From Nitrospira sp. (GTDB taxonomy: Bacteria; Nitrospirota; Nitrospiria; Nitrospirales; Nitrospiraceae), in NCBI GenBank assembly GCA_024331095.1, contig JANDJE010000005.1, positions 1 to 64,000 on the forward strand: DNA of 64,000 bases, read 5' to 3'. Below the pieces are notes generated by a model that was not told the origin of the DNA, searched no databases, and was given only the letters and a program-made list of their open reading frames with translations. The translations under genes and the position numbers were made by a program. Numbering within the stretch: the first letter of the stretch is position 1; each line of letters opens with the position of its first letter. Positions 33,539 through 43,433 of this stretch are shown piece after piece.

Positions 33539-36095
33539 CCGGCGTCGGCGTGGGGCTGATGCTGATCCGACGGGTGACTCCGGGCGTCTTCGACTCGACG
33601 GAAGCAGCCCTCTCGCGGGACCGACAAACCGCCCTCTGCTTCTATCTATGCCCCTGCTTTCGACCGATATCGCCTTCGGCACCGCGTTCGAAGAGGCCGC
33701 CATCGGCATGGCGCTCGTCTCGACCGAGGGGCGATGGCTGTCCGTCAATCGGGCCTTGTGCGACATCCTGGGTTACTCCGCGGAGGAATTGACCCGCACC
33801 TCCTTTCAAGCCCTGACTTATCCGGAGGACCTTGCCGAAGACCTTTTGCTGGTCGAGCGGACGCTGCGCGGAGAAATCTCAAGTTACCAGATGGAAAAGC
33901 GCTACGTTCACAAGACCGGGCGCTTGGTTTGGGCTCAGTTGAGCGTCACCTTGGTCCGAAATCCTGACGGGACGCCGCGTTTTTTCTTTTCCCAGGTGCA
34001 GGATATTACCGCCCGCAAAGAGGCCGAAGCCGTTCGGGTTCGTTTGCAACAAGCCGTCGATCGGGCACAGGAAGGGCTGGCACTGCTGACCCGAGACGGC
34101 ACGTTGACCTACGCGAACCCCTCCTATGCGGCCATCTTCGACTACACGGCGCCGGAGTTGCTCGGCACCAACTGGGCACGATTATTCCCTCCGCAGGAAG
34201 TCTCCTCGCTCCACAATGTTCGGCTCCCGACAGTCGTGCAAGAAGGACATTGGCAGGGGGAATGTGCGGCCCTTAAACGAGGGGGGCAAACCTTCCATCT
34301 CGACCTGTCGCTGAGCCTTCTGCCTGCAACAGGGGAGGAAGAAGATACGATCCTGTGCGTCTGTCGGGACGTAACCGCCCGCAAACAGATTGAACACGAC
34401 CTCCTCCTCGCCAAACAGCAGGCGGAAGCAGGCGCCCGCGCCAAAGCGGAATTCCTGGCGACGATGAGCCATGAAATCCGCACACCCATGAACGGCGTCA
34501 TCGGGATGACCGATTTGCTGCTGGATACAGATCTGACCGCCGAACAGCGCGATTACGTCTCGACATTGCGCGCCTCGGCGGATACGCTGCTGTCGATCAT
34601 CAACGATATTCTGGATTTCTCCAAGATCGAGGCGGGCAAACTCACGATTGAACAGATTCCATTCGATCTGCGGATCACCGTCGAGGACACGCTGGAGCTG
34701 CTGGCGCCGCTGGCCCAAAAAAAAGGGCTGGAGCTGGCCGCGTTAATCGACTCGGGCGTTCCAACGTGGGTGAAAGGAGACCCCGGCCGATTGCGTCAAA
34801 TCCTCATGAATCTCGTCGGCAACGCCATCAAATTTACCGAGAGAGGGGAAGTTCTCGTCCAGGTGCTGCCGCTCGAGGAAACCGACGGCACCGTGCGCCT
34901 GCGGTTGGAAGTGATCGACACCGGCATCGGGCTGGCCGAAGAAACCAAGGCCAAACTCTTTCAGGCGTTCACCCAAGCCGACAGCTCCACCTCGCGCAAA
35001 TACGGCGGCACAGGCCTGGGCTTGGCCATCTCCAAACGGCTGGTCCATCTGATGGGCGGCGAAATCGGGCTCCATTCCTTTCCCGGTTCCGGAACGCAGG
35101 TCTGGTTCACCCTCAGGTTGGGGCTTGCACCCGCCGACTCCCATCCTCCCAAACCGGCGGTGGAGAGTCTCCGCGGCTTGCGTCTTTGCATCGTGGATGA
35201 CAACGCCACCAACCGCACCGTGCTTCAATACCACGCCACCTCATGGGAGATGAGCTACGGGACGGCAGAAAACGGCCACGCCGGGCTCTTGCTTCTACGG
35301 GCCGCCGCCATCGAAGGCCGTCCCTTCGACTTGGCTCTCATCGATCATCACATGCCGGACTTGAACGGACTGGATCTTGGCCGGACGATTCGAGCCGATC
35401 CCACCCTGAACCACACAAAGCTTGTGCTGTTGACCTCGCTGGGTCGACGGGGCGACGCGCGGTTGGCGCAGGAGGCAGGCTTTGCAGGGTACCTGACCAA
35501 ACCGGTCCGCAAAGCGCAATTGCACGAGTGTCTGCGCCTGGTGCTGGGGCAATCCCGCTCCAGCGTCAACTCCTGCCGGAAGGCTTCGTCCGCTCCGTCG
35601 CCGTTGATCACCAGGCATCAGGTGGCCGAAGCCGGTGCCTCCGTACGGCTCCTCGTCGTGGACGACAACCCGGTCAATCAAAAAGTCGCCGTTCGGATGT
35701 TGGAGAAGTTGGGCTATCGAGCGGACGTGGCCGGCAACGGCCATGAGGCGCTGGCCGCCCTCGCCCGCCGCTCCTATGATCTGGTGTTCATGGATTGCCA
35801 GATGCCGGAGATGGACGGGTTCGAAGCCACACACCGGATTCGAGAGAGAGAACTGCGCCAAACCTCAACCGTTAAATCTCAGCCTTGCGAGATCGAAAAG
35901 CAGACCCGTTTGACCAACGACGACCCCCTCACAATGATTCCCGGCCGCGTGCCGATCATCGCCATGACCGCCAATGCTATGGAGGCCGACCGCCAACAGT
36001 GTCTGGCCTGCGGCATGAACGACTTCATCAGCAAACCGATCACCCGCGAGGCTCTCGAAGGGGTGCTCGCACGATGGCTGACTGCACGCGATTGA
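33531..36095 (+). CDS. Hybrid sensor histidine kinase with two PAS and two receiver domains
   Basis: 854 residues from TTG 33531, which overlaps RR2; ATG 33648 is a plausible later start just before the first PAS domain. Domains: PAS/PAC (about 50-163), PAS/PAC (170-287), HisKA (305-370; [15 protein letters not shown], phosphoacceptor histidine), HATPase (415-535; [24 protein letters not shown]), receiver 1 (546-672; [10 protein letters not shown], aspartate in ALIDHHMPD) and receiver 2 (703-851; [10 protein letters not shown], aspartate in [11 protein letters not shown]) with a 30-residue insertion. BarA/EvgS-like phosphorelay layout but without an Hpt domain, so an external Hpt or cross-talk with RR2 is expected. 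No transmembrane segment. Confidence 0.88.
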   Translation: MSNRRRRGADADPTGDSGRLRLDGSSPLAGPTNRPLLLSMPLLSTDIAFGTAFEEAAIGMALVSTEGRWLSVNRALCDILGYSAEELTRTSFQALTYPEDLAEDLLLVERTLRGEISSYQMEKRYVHKTGRLVWAQLSVTLVRNPDGTPRFFFSQVQDITARKEAEAVRVRLQQAVDRAQEGLALLTRDGTLTYANPSYAAIFDYTAPELLGTNWARLFPPQEVSSLHNVRLPTVVQEGHWQGECAALKRGGQTFHLDLSLSLLPATGEEEDTILCVCRDVTARKQIEHDLLLAKQQAEAGARAKAEFLATMSHEIRTPMNGVIGMTDLLLDTDLTAEQRDYVSTLRASADTLLSIINDILDFSKIEAGKLTIEQIPFDLRITVEDTLELLAPLAQKKGLELAALIDSGVPTWVKGDPGRLRQILMNLVGNAIKFTERGEVLVQVLPLEETDGTVRLRLEVIDTGIGLAEETKAKLFQAFTQADSSTSRKYGGTGLGLAISKRLVHLMGGEIGLHSFPGSGTQVWFTLRLGLAPADSHPPKPAVESLRGLRLCIVDDNATNRTVLQYHATSWEMSYGTAENGHAGLLLLRAAAIEGRPFDLALIDHHMPDLNGLDLGRTIRADPTLNHTKLVLLTSLGRRGDARLAQEAGFAGYLTKPVRKAQLHECLRLVLGQSRSSVNSCRKASSAPSPLITRHQVAEAGASVRLLVVDDNPVNQKVAVRMLEKLGYRADVAGNGHEALAALARRSYDLVFMDCQMPEMDGFEATHRIRERELRQTSTVKSQPCEIEKQTRLTNDDPLTMIPGRVPIIAMTANAMEADRQQCLACGMNDFISKPITREALEGVLARWLTARD

Positions 36096-36198
36096 CGACA
36101 AGCTTCTTCCCCTGACTTCTCACCACGGCTTCAGCTTCCGCCGATGTGAGCCAAACAGCAAAGGTCCGGCGACGGCTCAAGCTGTTCGCCGGCCCTGA

Positions 36199-36228
36199 TT
36201 GACACCTTCCAATCCGCCTGACTACGAT
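36199..36228 (+). promoter_or_regulatory. Sigma70-type promoter of the YqhA-like gene
   Basis: TTGACA at 36199-36204, an 18-nt spacer, TACGAT at 36223-36228; predicted start near 36235, about 30 nt before the ATG. Confidence 0.5.
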
Positions 36229-36265
36229 ACAGCCCGCCTCATCGTGGGCGCGTCAACAGATTCTT

Positions 36266-36835
36266 ATGGCCGACGATTCCATCACCCAAGTCCGAGACGG
36301 AACGACTCAACCTCCTCCCGTTCCGCTCTCACGCGCGGAGCATTGGTTTGAGGTCGTCGTCTTCGCCAGCCGATGGATCCAAGCTCCCTTGTACGCCGGT
36401 CTCATCGTGGCGGAATTGCTCTATGCCTATAAATTTCTGGTCGAACTCTGGGAAATGGCGATCCACATTCATCAGATGGACGAAACCGTGTTCATGCTGG
36501 GAGTGTTGGGACTGATCGATGTGACGATGGTGGCGAATCTTTTGACCATGGTCGTGATCGGCGGCTATGCCACTTTCGTGAGCAAGCTGGACTTGGAGAC
36601 CCATCCCGACCGGCCCGATTGGCTGAGCCACGTCGATCCCGGCACCATCAAGGTGAAACTGGCGGCCTCGCTGATCGGCATCTCCAGCATCCATCTCCTG
36701 AAAGCCTTCGTGGACGTGGCGAACGAGAACCCCGAACATATCAAGTGGAAAATTTTCATCCACCTCACCTTTCTCGGCTCCGCCATTCTGCTCGCCTGGA
36801 CCGACAAGATCATGCAGAAAGACAAGAATCACTGA
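36266..36835 (+). CDS. YqhA/UPF0114-family membrane protein
   Basis: 189 residues with about four transmembrane helices (around 32-60, 80-105, 132-150, 163-180). IQAPLYAGLIVAELLYAYKF, ETVFMLGVLGLIDVTMVANL and SSIHLLKAFVD are recognisable UPF0114 (TIGR00645) signatures. The function of the family is unknown. Single gene with its own promoter. Confidence 0.85.
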   Translation: MADDSITQVRDGTTQPPPVPLSRAEHWFEVVVFASRWIQAPLYAGLIVAELLYAYKFLVELWEMAIHIHQMDETVFMLGVLGLIDVTMVANLLTMVVIGGYATFVSKLDLETHPDRPDWLSHVDPGTIKVKLAASLIGISSIHLLKAFVDVANENPEHIKWKIFIHLTFLGSAILLAWTDKIMQKDKNH

Positions 36836-36932
36836 CCAGAAACCGCTCTCCGCCACGGTCATTCGTGCGGAGAACACCTCCGTTGTCTGAGCCATGTCCT
36901 TGCAGAACGGGCGCGAGAACGTACCGCATGAA

Positions 36933-39404
36933 TCATGACCAAGCCGGCAAAAGGGATCCGTCCGGCCTTCGCCAATGTGGCGTCCAGGCGAGAGCGACAA
37001 GCTTCACGGCGATATTCGCCTTCGTCAGTTTGATGGAGATGGATTCCAACGGTTCGCTCAAGGGATCAATGGCGGCGGCGAGCGCCTCGCTTTCCGCTTT
37101 GAACTGAGCTTCGAGGTCCGCCAACTGCCGTTGAAGGGCCGAAAGGTTTTCTTCCGCTGCGCCGACGTCTTTCGATTCCTTGATGGCCCGGCCGGCTCCC
37201 CGGATCGCCGTGGCGGCCCGTCCGACGTTCGCGGCGCTGACGGTCTTGCGCCCAAGAAACGCGCCGAGGAGAGAAGCCCCGACCGTGATCACGGCCTGCA
37301 CCTGGCTGGTCCGTGCCTCCGTTTCCTGCTTGACCTTCATCTGCTCGGCCCGTTTGATCCGATCTTGGAGCGCGGCGATCTTCGGCGCATACTTCTTTCG
37401 CAACGCCTCGACGGCCTGATCTCGTCGCTCGCGCCCAGCCTGTTGCTGCCGGAGACGAAAGTCCCGCTCCGACTCGCCGGGCTTGGACACTTCCTTGGTG
37501 CTGGGACTTCTCAACACCTCCAACTGCCTCGTCCGGTACAGCCACGCGGCACACTCCTTATTCCACTCGGCATAGTGTTTGGCTTTACCGGCAACGGCGG
37601 GCGGCGAAAGAAATTGCGCGCCGGCAGCCGGAGCCTGTTCGAGGTCCGCGACAGCCACATCGATGGAGCTTGCTTGATCCCAATCCACCGCCACCGGCCC
37701 ATCCGCCATGGGTGCCAACAGGGTCACCGACTCCGTGGCATCAACGCCGAGTTTGGAATCGGTGAAGCGAACCTGCGCCGAGGCGATCAGCATCGGTGCA
37801 TAAACCGCTTCGCATCCGCTCGGCTTGGCGCCGCGCAGCGGCACAAAGTATTGCGGCACGTCGGGCGGCAAGATCGGACGAGCGGCGTGGGAAGTGAGGG
37901 GTGAAGAGTGAGGCGAAGCAGTGGATTTCTCTTTCCCCTCACTGTTCGCCCCTAACCCCTTACCCCTCACCGGATCCATCAACGTCTTGATTTGCGTCCT
38001 CGTGAGCGGCCCGCGCAGGTAGGAGAGACACCAGCGGGTTTCAAAGACAACGGGCTCGTCCTCGTGCACGTTGTGCATCAGGAAAACACGATTGCCCAGG
38101 CCGGCTAGGATTTGCTCCATGCGGGTTCGATCAAACCGTTGTCCTGAACCGGCCGAGACCCCTTCCAACCCTTCGAGCACCCGCGCCTTGTCCCGCTCGG
38201 TCTGGAGCCGGCCGATGAACCAGGTGCCGGTGTTGGCCAAGCCTTTGTAATCGAGATCGACGGGATTCTGCGTGGCCAGCACGACGCCGAGCCCGAACGC
38301 ACGGGCCTGTTTGAGCAACGTAAGGAGGGGCTGTTTGGACGGCGGATTGGCCACCGGCGGGAAGTAGCCAAAGATTTCGTCCATGTAGAAGAGGGCGCGC
38401 AGGCTCGTGGTGCCTGATTGCGCGCGCATCCACCCGATCAGTTGCCCCAACAGCAACGTGACGAAGAACATCCGTTCGGCATCATTCAGGTGCGCGATGG
38501 AGAAAATCGCATGGCGCGGCTTGCCCGCCGGTGTGTAGAGCAAAGACCGGACGTCGAGGGCTTCCCCTTCGAGCCAAGCCTGAAATCCCGGAGCGGCCAG
38601 CAGATTGTTGAGCTTCATCGCCAAGGCGAACCGGTCTTTCGACGGGAAGAAGGACTCGATATCCAGCACGCCGATTTTTGTCACGGGTGGCGTTTGAATG
38701 GCGTGAATCAACGAGGCGAGGTCGAGGTCCTCTTCGTTCTTCCAACGGTGATTGAAGATCGTGGATAGGAGAATGTGCTCGCGACTCTGGATTGGATCGG
38801 CATCAATCCCGATCAGCCCCAGCAGGCCCGTCACCGTGGTGTTGATGCGCTCGCGCAGCAGTTCGGGCTCGTCGCGCACGTCGGCACCGGGCGCCGCGAA
38901 CGATTGCATGATCGAGATCGGCAGGCCGGCGTTGCTGCCCGGCGTGTAGATCACGACCTCGGCCGCCTCTCGCAACCGTTGAATCCGTTCTCCGCTCTGC
39001 CCCCATTCCGCCAAACCCCTCTTCCACAGATCGGCCTGTTGCGCCGCGTACTCGTCCGGCGAGAGCCCTTTCTTGCGCGCGTCGTCTTCATTGATCCACG
39101 GGCGGAACTCTTCCGTTTTCAAGCCGGGAAACGTCAGCATCAGATTGCCAAGATCGCCCTTGGGATCGACGATGATCGCCGGGATGCCGTCGATCGCCGC
39201 TTCTTCAAGCAGAGCGAGGCACAAACCGGTTTTTCCGCTGCCGGTCATGCCGACGCAAACGGCGTGGGTGACGAGATCCTTTGAGTCGTAGAGCAGCCAG
39301 CCGGGCTTGCTCTGCTTGGCGGCCAGGTCGTAGGGACGACCGAGATACAACACGCCAAGTTTTTCGAAATCGCCTGCAGCCGGTTCTTTTCCATCGAGCG
39401 ACAT
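36933..39404 (-). CDS. HerA-like ATP-binding protein (DUF87/DUF853 type)
   Basis: 823 residues. Walker A in CVGMTGSGKTGLCLALLEEA (about residue 50) and VDPKGDLGNLML; Walker B-like RALFYMDEIFGYFPP (about 340) and ATQNPVDLDYKGL, all typical of HerA-type hexameric ATPases that translocate DNA or move proteins. The C-terminal third has a charged coiled coil (ERRDQAVEALRKKYAPKIAA), a small hydrophobic AVITVGASLLGAFLG stretch and another coiled coil. ATG 39404 is 2 nt after the stop of the upstream membrane-protein gene, with AAGGAG at 8 nt inside that gene, so the two are coupled. A low-complexity insertion lies at residues about 480-504. A role in DNA processing is likely but untested. Confidence 0.8.
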   Translation of the reverse strand: MSLDGKEPAAGDFEKLGVLYLGRPYDLAAKQSKPGWLLYDSKDLVTHAVCVGMTGSGKTGLCLALLEEAAIDGIPAIIVDPKGDLGNLMLTFPGLKTEEFRPWINEDDARKKGLSPDEYAAQQADLWKRGLAEWGQSGERIQRLREAAEVVIYTPGSNAGLPISIMQSFAAPGADVRDEPELLRERINTTVTGLLGLIGIDADPIQSREHILLSTIFNHRWKNEEDLDLASLIHAIQTPPVTKIGVLDIESFFPSKDRFALAMKLNNLLAAPGFQAWLEGEALDVRSLLYTPAGKPRHAIFSIAHLNDAERMFFVTLLLGQLIGWMRAQSGTTSLRALFYMDEIFGYFPPVANPPSKQPLLTLLKQARAFGLGVVLATQNPVDLDYKGLANTGTWFIGRLQTERDKARVLEGLEGVSAGSGQRFDRTRMEQILAGLGNRVFLMHNVHEDEPVVFETRWCLSYLRGPLTRTQIKTLMDPVRGKGLGANSEGKEKSTASPHSSPLTSHAARPILPPDVPQYFVPLRGAKPSGCEAVYAPMLIASAQVRFTDSKLGVDATESVTLLAPMADGPVAVDWDQASSIDVAVADLEQAPAAGAQFLSPPAVAGKAKHYAEWNKECAAWLYRTRQLEVLRSPSTKEVSKPGESERDFRLRQQQAGRERRDQAVEALRKKYAPKIAALQDRIKRAEQMKVKQETEARTSQVQAVITVGASLLGAFLGRKTVSAANVGRAATAIRGAGRAIKESKDVGAAEENLSALQRQLADLEAQFKAESEALAAAIDPLSEPLESISIKLTKANIAVKLVALAWTPHWRRPDGSLLPAWS
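37894..37970. repeat. Low-complexity GTGAGGGGT inverted repeat inside the HerA-like gene
   Basis: Left arm GTGAGGGGTGAAGAGTGAGG (37894-37913); right arm, on the other strand, GTGAGGGGTAAGGGGTTAGG and further GTGAGGGG, ending at 37970. The arms are decayed heptamer-like GTGAGGG repeats that face each other. The insertion is in frame and codes for a serine-rich linker between two domains. Confidence 0.45.
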
Positions 39405-39406
39405 CG

Positions 39407-39736
39407 TCACCACTCCTTAAAGATGAGGAAGACGGCGCCGACCATCAGGCCGAAGCCGGCCAGATAATTCCACTTGAGCGGTTCCTTGAGATACAGCACC
39501 GAGAAAAAACAAAACACGATGAGGGTAATGACCTCTTGAATCGTTTTCAACTGCGCGGCGGTGAACTCATAGTGTCCGATGCGATTGGCCGGCACCTGAA
39601 AACAATACTCGATGAACGCAATACCCCAACTCACGACGATCGCCGCCCACAGGGGCGCATCCTTGTATTTCAAATGGCCGTACCACGCGAAGGTCATGAA
39701 GATATTCGAGATGGTCAAGAGAATGATGGTGCGCAT
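39407..39736 (-). CDS. DMT-superfamily small membrane protein (DUF486)
   Basis: 109 residues with four predicted helices. FMTFAWYGHLKY, SWGIAFIEYCFQVPANRIGH and LKEPLKWNYLAGFGLMVGAV are hallmarks of the DUF486 family, related to small EamA/EmrE-like transporters. No substrate is known. It is coupled to the HerA-like gene. Confidence 0.85.
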   Translation of the reverse strand: MRTIILLTISNIFMTFAWYGHLKYKDAPLWAAIVVSWGIAFIEYCFQVPANRIGHYEFTAAQLKTIQEVITLIVFCFFSVLYLKEPLKWNYLAGFGLMVGAVFLIFKEW

Positions 39737-39760
39737 GCATCTCCTAAGTTTCTCCCGTCT

Positions 39761-40201
39761 TTACGGGCGGGACCCTCCCCGCTGGATAAAACGATGAAAA
39801 TGTCCGTCACGGTGTTCTCCCGCGGCTCGGAGACTCCGCATGCGACACGAGTACGCGTAGTCTCTTCGCTCGCTGCGGCCTTGCCGGCGATTGTCCCGGT
39901 AGAAGCGCATCCGAAACTCGGTCATCGCTGAGTTTTTTCCCGCGCCCGATCGCGCCGGCGCTTTGCGCTCAAGTGCCACCTTGGATTCGAAGTCTGTCCA
40001 ACGAAGCAGGTCGAGCCGTATGGGTTCGCCGTCCGAGTCCTTCCCGAGAGGAACCTCGAAGCGAACCTTCAGGCTGTCGGAAAAGTTGAGCCGCCGCGCG
40101 ATCTCCCAAGCGAAGGGGACGCGAAGCATGCGCTCGCCTCGAAGTCCAGGTCCCGCTTGCCAGTTTCGGAAGTTGGTCCACGCCTTGTCGCATAAGACCG
40201 T
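39761..40201 (-). pseudogene. Gene remnant of unknown origin between the toxin gene and the DUF486 gene
   Basis: An open reading frame runs from the toxin stop (40201) to 39761 but has no start before ATG 40129. The first two thirds look like real protein (AWTNFRNWQAG, MLRVPFAWEIARRLN, VRFEVPLGKDSDGEPIRLDL, then KVALERKAP). The D...ExK pattern in IRLDLLRWTD and ALERKAP faintly recalls PD-(D/E)XK nucleases. The last 50 residues are arginine-rich and look out of frame. Most likely a truncated gene; a small functional protein from ATG 40129 is possible. Nothing else is seen in 39737-40201. Confidence 0.3.
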
Positions 40202-40501
40202 TTATCTTTTCTCTCCGCTGATCCAATAATCCGGTTTCCGATGCTGGTGCGCGACGGCTATCACAAGAATATGATCGTGTTCCACGGAGTACAGCAACTT
40301 GTACGGGAACTTGTGAAGGAGGCATTTTCTGATTTCGCCATGCTCGACAGACCAGGCTTGCGGATATTCGGCCATCCGCAATGCAGCCTTTCTGACTTCT
40401 TCCTTGAATTTCCCGCCAAGCCCCGCATACTCAAGTTCATCGTAACGGACCGCGTCCTCCAACTCCTGCTCGGCCAAGTTGGTGAAAACGACGCGCATCA
40501 T
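40202..40501 (-). CDS. RelE/ParE-family toxin
   Basis: 99 residues. VVFTNLAEQELEDAVRYDEL, GGKFKEEVRKAALRMAEYPQ, IRKCLLHKFPYKLLYSVEHD and VIAVAHQHRKPDYW follow the ParE pattern; the C-terminal H-x-x-R-x-P-x-Y-W is typical of type II toxins paired with the addiction-module antitoxin family. ParE-like toxins poison gyrase, RelE-like ones cut mRNA; which applies here cannot be told. The start overlaps the antitoxin stop by 4 nt. Confidence 0.85.
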   Translation of the reverse strand: MMRVVFTNLAEQELEDAVRYDELEYAGLGGKFKEEVRKAALRMAEYPQAWSVEHGEIRKCLLHKFPYKLLYSVEHDHILVIAVAHQHRKPDYWISGEKR

Positions 40502-40704
40502 TCTTCTTTGAAGATCTCCTCCATCGGAATACCTTTCAGCCTCCCTTCTCTATATGCCTTGAGCCTCTTCTCCGATTCCTCGGCCCATATGTCATCCAGC
40601 TTCTTGTCCGGCTCATCGAGGCTTTTGATCAGCCCCTCCACAAGCGCGAACCGATCTTCCGGTCTCAGCTTCAACGCTTCTCCCAGAAGCTCTTTCATGC
40701 TCAT
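40498..40704 (-). CDS. Addiction-module antitoxin (TIGR02574/PF09720 type)
   Basis: 68 residues. KELLGEALKLRPEDRFALVE, GLIKSLDEPDKKLDDIWAEE and RLKAYREGRLKGIPMEEIF match the small unstable antitoxins found next to ParE toxins. ATG 40704 has GGAGG at 9 nt. A longer reading from 40809 would run into the end of uvrA and lacks a ribosome binding site. Usual order: antitoxin first, toxin second. Confidence 0.85.
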   Translation of the reverse strand: MSMKELLGEALKLRPEDRFALVEGLIKSLDEPDKKLDDIWAEESEKRLKAYREGRLKGIPMEEIFKEE

Positions 40705-40790
40705 CGTATTGCACCTCCAGTTTCTTCGAGCGTCACTCGTAGTCTCCGGCACATCCATACACCAGACTCGGTAGCTCCTTGTGGGCAAGT

Positions 40791-43319
40791 CTACTGTAAT
40801 GTCGAGCACGCATCCACCCCCGCCTCCCTCAACACTTGTCCTGTGTAGGACCGTTTCGACTTCGCGATCTCCTTCGGCGGCCCTTCCGCCACGATCTCAC
40901 CCCCTCGGTCCCCCCCCTCAGGCCCAAGATCGATGATCCAATCGGCGTTCTTGATCACGTCGAGGTTGTGTTCGATGACCAGGACCGTGTTGCCGGCTTC
41001 GACGAGTCGATCGAGGACGTCGAGCAGCCGCTGCACGTCGGCGAAATGGAGGCCGGTCGTGGGCTCGTCGAGGATATAGAGGGTCCGGCCCGTGGCACGT
41101 TTGGAGAGTTCCCGCGAAAGCTTGACCCGTTGCGCTTCTCCGCCTGAAAGGGTCGTGGCCGATTGGCCCAACTTCACATAGTGAAGCCCGACGTCATGAA
41201 GGGTTTGGAGCTTGGCCTTGATGAGCGGAATGTGCTCAAAAAATTCCAGCGCGTCATCGACCGTCATGTTCAGCACGTCGGCGATGCTCTTGCCCTTGTG
41301 CAGAATGTCCAGCGTCTCGCGGTTGTACCGCTGACCTTTGCAGACCTCACAGGTCACATACACATCCGGCAGAAAGTGCATCTCGATCTTGATGAGCCCG
41401 TCGCCTTGGCAGGCTTCGCAACGACCGCCTTTGACGTTGAAACTGTAGCGCCCCGGTTTGTATCCGCGGACCCGCGACTCCGGCAAGTTCGAATAGAGAT
41501 CGCGAATGTAGCCGAACAATCCGGTGTAGGTTGCAGGGTTGGATCGCGGCGTGCGGCCGATCGGCGACTGATCGATGTCGATCACCTTGTCGAGCGCCTC
41601 GACGCCCTTCAGCTCCCTGCAGCCGTCAATTTTCGGTTTTTTGTGATAGAGCAGCTGCGAGAGCGAATGGAACAACACCTCCAGCACCAGGGTGCTCTTG
41701 CCCGACCCCGACACGCCGGTCACGCAGGTGAACAGACCAAGGGGAATCTTGGCGGTCACGTTCTTGAGATTGTGCTTGTGGGCTCCGACGACGGAGAGGA
41801 ACCCCTTGGGCTTCCGTTGTCTCCGCGGCACGGCGACGGTCTGCGCTCCGCGTAGATATTGCCCGGTCAACGAGTTGGGATCGCCCATGACTTCCTGCGG
41901 CGTGCCTTTGGCGACCACCTGCCCGCCGTGCGACCCCGCGCCGGGCCCCATGTCGAGGATGTAATCGGCCGCCAACATCGTCTCGGCATCGTGTTCGACG
42001 ACCACTACGGTGTTGCCGAGATCCCGCAGCTTGAGCAGCGTTTGCAAGAGGCGGCGGTTGTCCCGCTGGTGCAGGCCGATCGACGGCTCATCGAGGATGT
42101 AAAGCACGCCGACGAGACCGGAGCCGATTTGCGTGGCCAGTCTGATTCGCTGTCCTTCTCCACCGGACAGCGTGGCCGCCGCCCGATCCAGCGTCAGATA
42201 ATCGAGGCCGACATTCATCAAGAAACCCAGCCGCTCACGGATTTCCTTCAAGATGCGATGCGCGATCACCAATTCGCGATCCGTCAGCTTGAGCGACAGG
42301 AAAAACTCCGCCGCCGCTCGGATCGAGAAGCCGGTCACCTCGGCGATGGATTTCCGCTCGAGCTTGATCGCCAGGCTCTCCGGTTTCAGTCTGGCCCCCC
42401 GGCAGGCCTCGCACACATCAAGCAAGGTGAAGTCTTCCTCCTCGGCGTAACCGGGCGTCACGTGATAGCCGATGCCGTCGCAGGCCGGGCACGCGCCGTG
42501 CGGGCTGTTGAAGGAGAAGATTCTCGGCGTCACCTCGGGATAGCTGACGCCGCATTTGATGCAGGCCAGTTTGTCGCTGTAGAGCCTGGGCTTCCCGTCC
42601 TCGGTGAGGACTCCCACCAACCCGCCGGTCAGTTTGAGGGACGTTTCGACAGAATCGGCCAACCGCCGCATGAGGGCGTCGCCCTGCTTCATCACGAGGC
42701 GATCGACGACGATCTCGATCGTGTGCTTTTTCTGTTTGTCGAGGGCGATGTCTTCGCCAAGATCGACGACAGTGCCGTCGACGCGGGCGCGGACGTAGCC
42801 GGCCTTGCGCATCTCCGACAGTTCTTTTCGATATTCTCCCTTCCGCCCGCGCACGATCGGCGCCAGAATCTGGAACTTGGTCCCTTCCGGCAAAGCGGCG
42901 ATGGCGTCCACCATTTGTTGAACGGTCTGCGCGGCGATTTCCTCGCCACATTGGAAACAGTACGGATGGCCCACCCGGGCGAACAGGAGGCGCAGATAGT
43001 CGTAAATCTCCGTAACCGTCCCGACCGTGGAGCGGGGATTATGGCTGGTGCTTTTCTGCTCGATGGAGATGGCGGGCGACAGCCCTTCGATCGAATCGAC
43101 ATCGGGCTTGCCCATTTGTTCCAGGAACTGCCGCGCATAAGCGGACAATGACTCGACGTAGCGGCGCTGCCCCTCGGCATAGATGGTGTCAAAAGCCAGC
43201 GACGACTTGCCCGACCCGCTCAAACCGGTGAGGACCACCAGCTTGTCGCGCGGGATCTCGACGTCGATATTCTTGAGATTATGCTCGCGGGCGCCCTTGA
43301 TGATGATCGAGCCGGGCAT
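40791..43319 (-). CDS. uvrA: Excinuclease ABC subunit A lacking the insertion domain
   Basis: 842 residues against about 940 in Escherichia coli. ATPase 1: Walker [15 protein letters not shown], signature [12 protein letters not shown], Walker [16 protein letters not shown]. ATPase 2: [40 protein letters not shown]. UvrB-binding region and both zinc modules ([16 protein letters not shown] plus [17 protein letters not shown] plus CEVCKGQR) are kept. Between CPACDGIG and CEACRGARL there are only about 20 residues instead of about 120, so the DNA-contacting insertion domain of signature domain I is missing. The reading frame is intact. The protein should still act in damage recognition with UvrB and the UvrC encoded 18 kb away. 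Confidence 0.93.
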   Translation of the reverse strand: MPGSIIIKGAREHNLKNIDVEIPRDKLVVLTGLSGSGKSSLAFDTIYAEGQRRYVESLSAYARQFLEQMGKPDVDSIEGLSPAISIEQKSTSHNPRSTVGTVTEIYDYLRLLFARVGHPYCFQCGEEIAAQTVQQMVDAIAALPEGTKFQILAPIVRGRKGEYRKELSEMRKAGYVRARVDGTVVDLGEDIALDKQKKHTIEIVVDRLVMKQGDALMRRLADSVETSLKLTGGLVGVLTEDGKPRLYSDKLACIKCGVSYPEVTPRIFSFNSPHGACPACDGIGYHVTPGYAEEEDFTLLDVCEACRGARLKPESLAIKLERKSIAEVTGFSIRAAAEFFLSLKLTDRELVIAHRILKEIRERLGFLMNVGLDYLTLDRAAATLSGGEGQRIRLATQIGSGLVGVLYILDEPSIGLHQRDNRRLLQTLLKLRDLGNTVVVVEHDAETMLAADYILDMGPGAGSHGGQVVAKGTPQEVMGDPNSLTGQYLRGAQTVAVPRRQRKPKGFLSVVGAHKHNLKNVTAKIPLGLFTCVTGVSGSGKSTLVLEVLFHSLSQLLYHKKPKIDGCRELKGVEALDKVIDIDQSPIGRTPRSNPATYTGLFGYIRDLYSNLPESRVRGYKPGRYSFNVKGGRCEACQGDGLIKIEMHFLPDVYVTCEVCKGQRYNRETLDILHKGKSIADVLNMTVDDALEFFEHIPLIKAKLQTLHDVGLHYVKLGQSATTLSGGEAQRVKLSRELSKRATGRTLYILDEPTTGLHFADVQRLLDVLDRLVEAGNTVLVIEHNLDVIKNADWIIDLGPEGGDRGGEIVAEGPPKEIAKSKRSYTGQVLREAGVDACSTLQ

Positions 43320-43433
43320 GGGGGCGGATTATATCATGCGACGACTCGACACATGGCCGTACGCCCGGCTCGGTCTTCCGCCGCCCTCGGAGAGGGCGCC
43401 GGGATTTCCCTCTCCAGGGTACATTGCTTTCGC

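Noticed and set aside
41859-43151. 430-codon plus-strand open frame inside uvrA
   Set aside because: Antisense shadow of well-conserved UvrA motifs.
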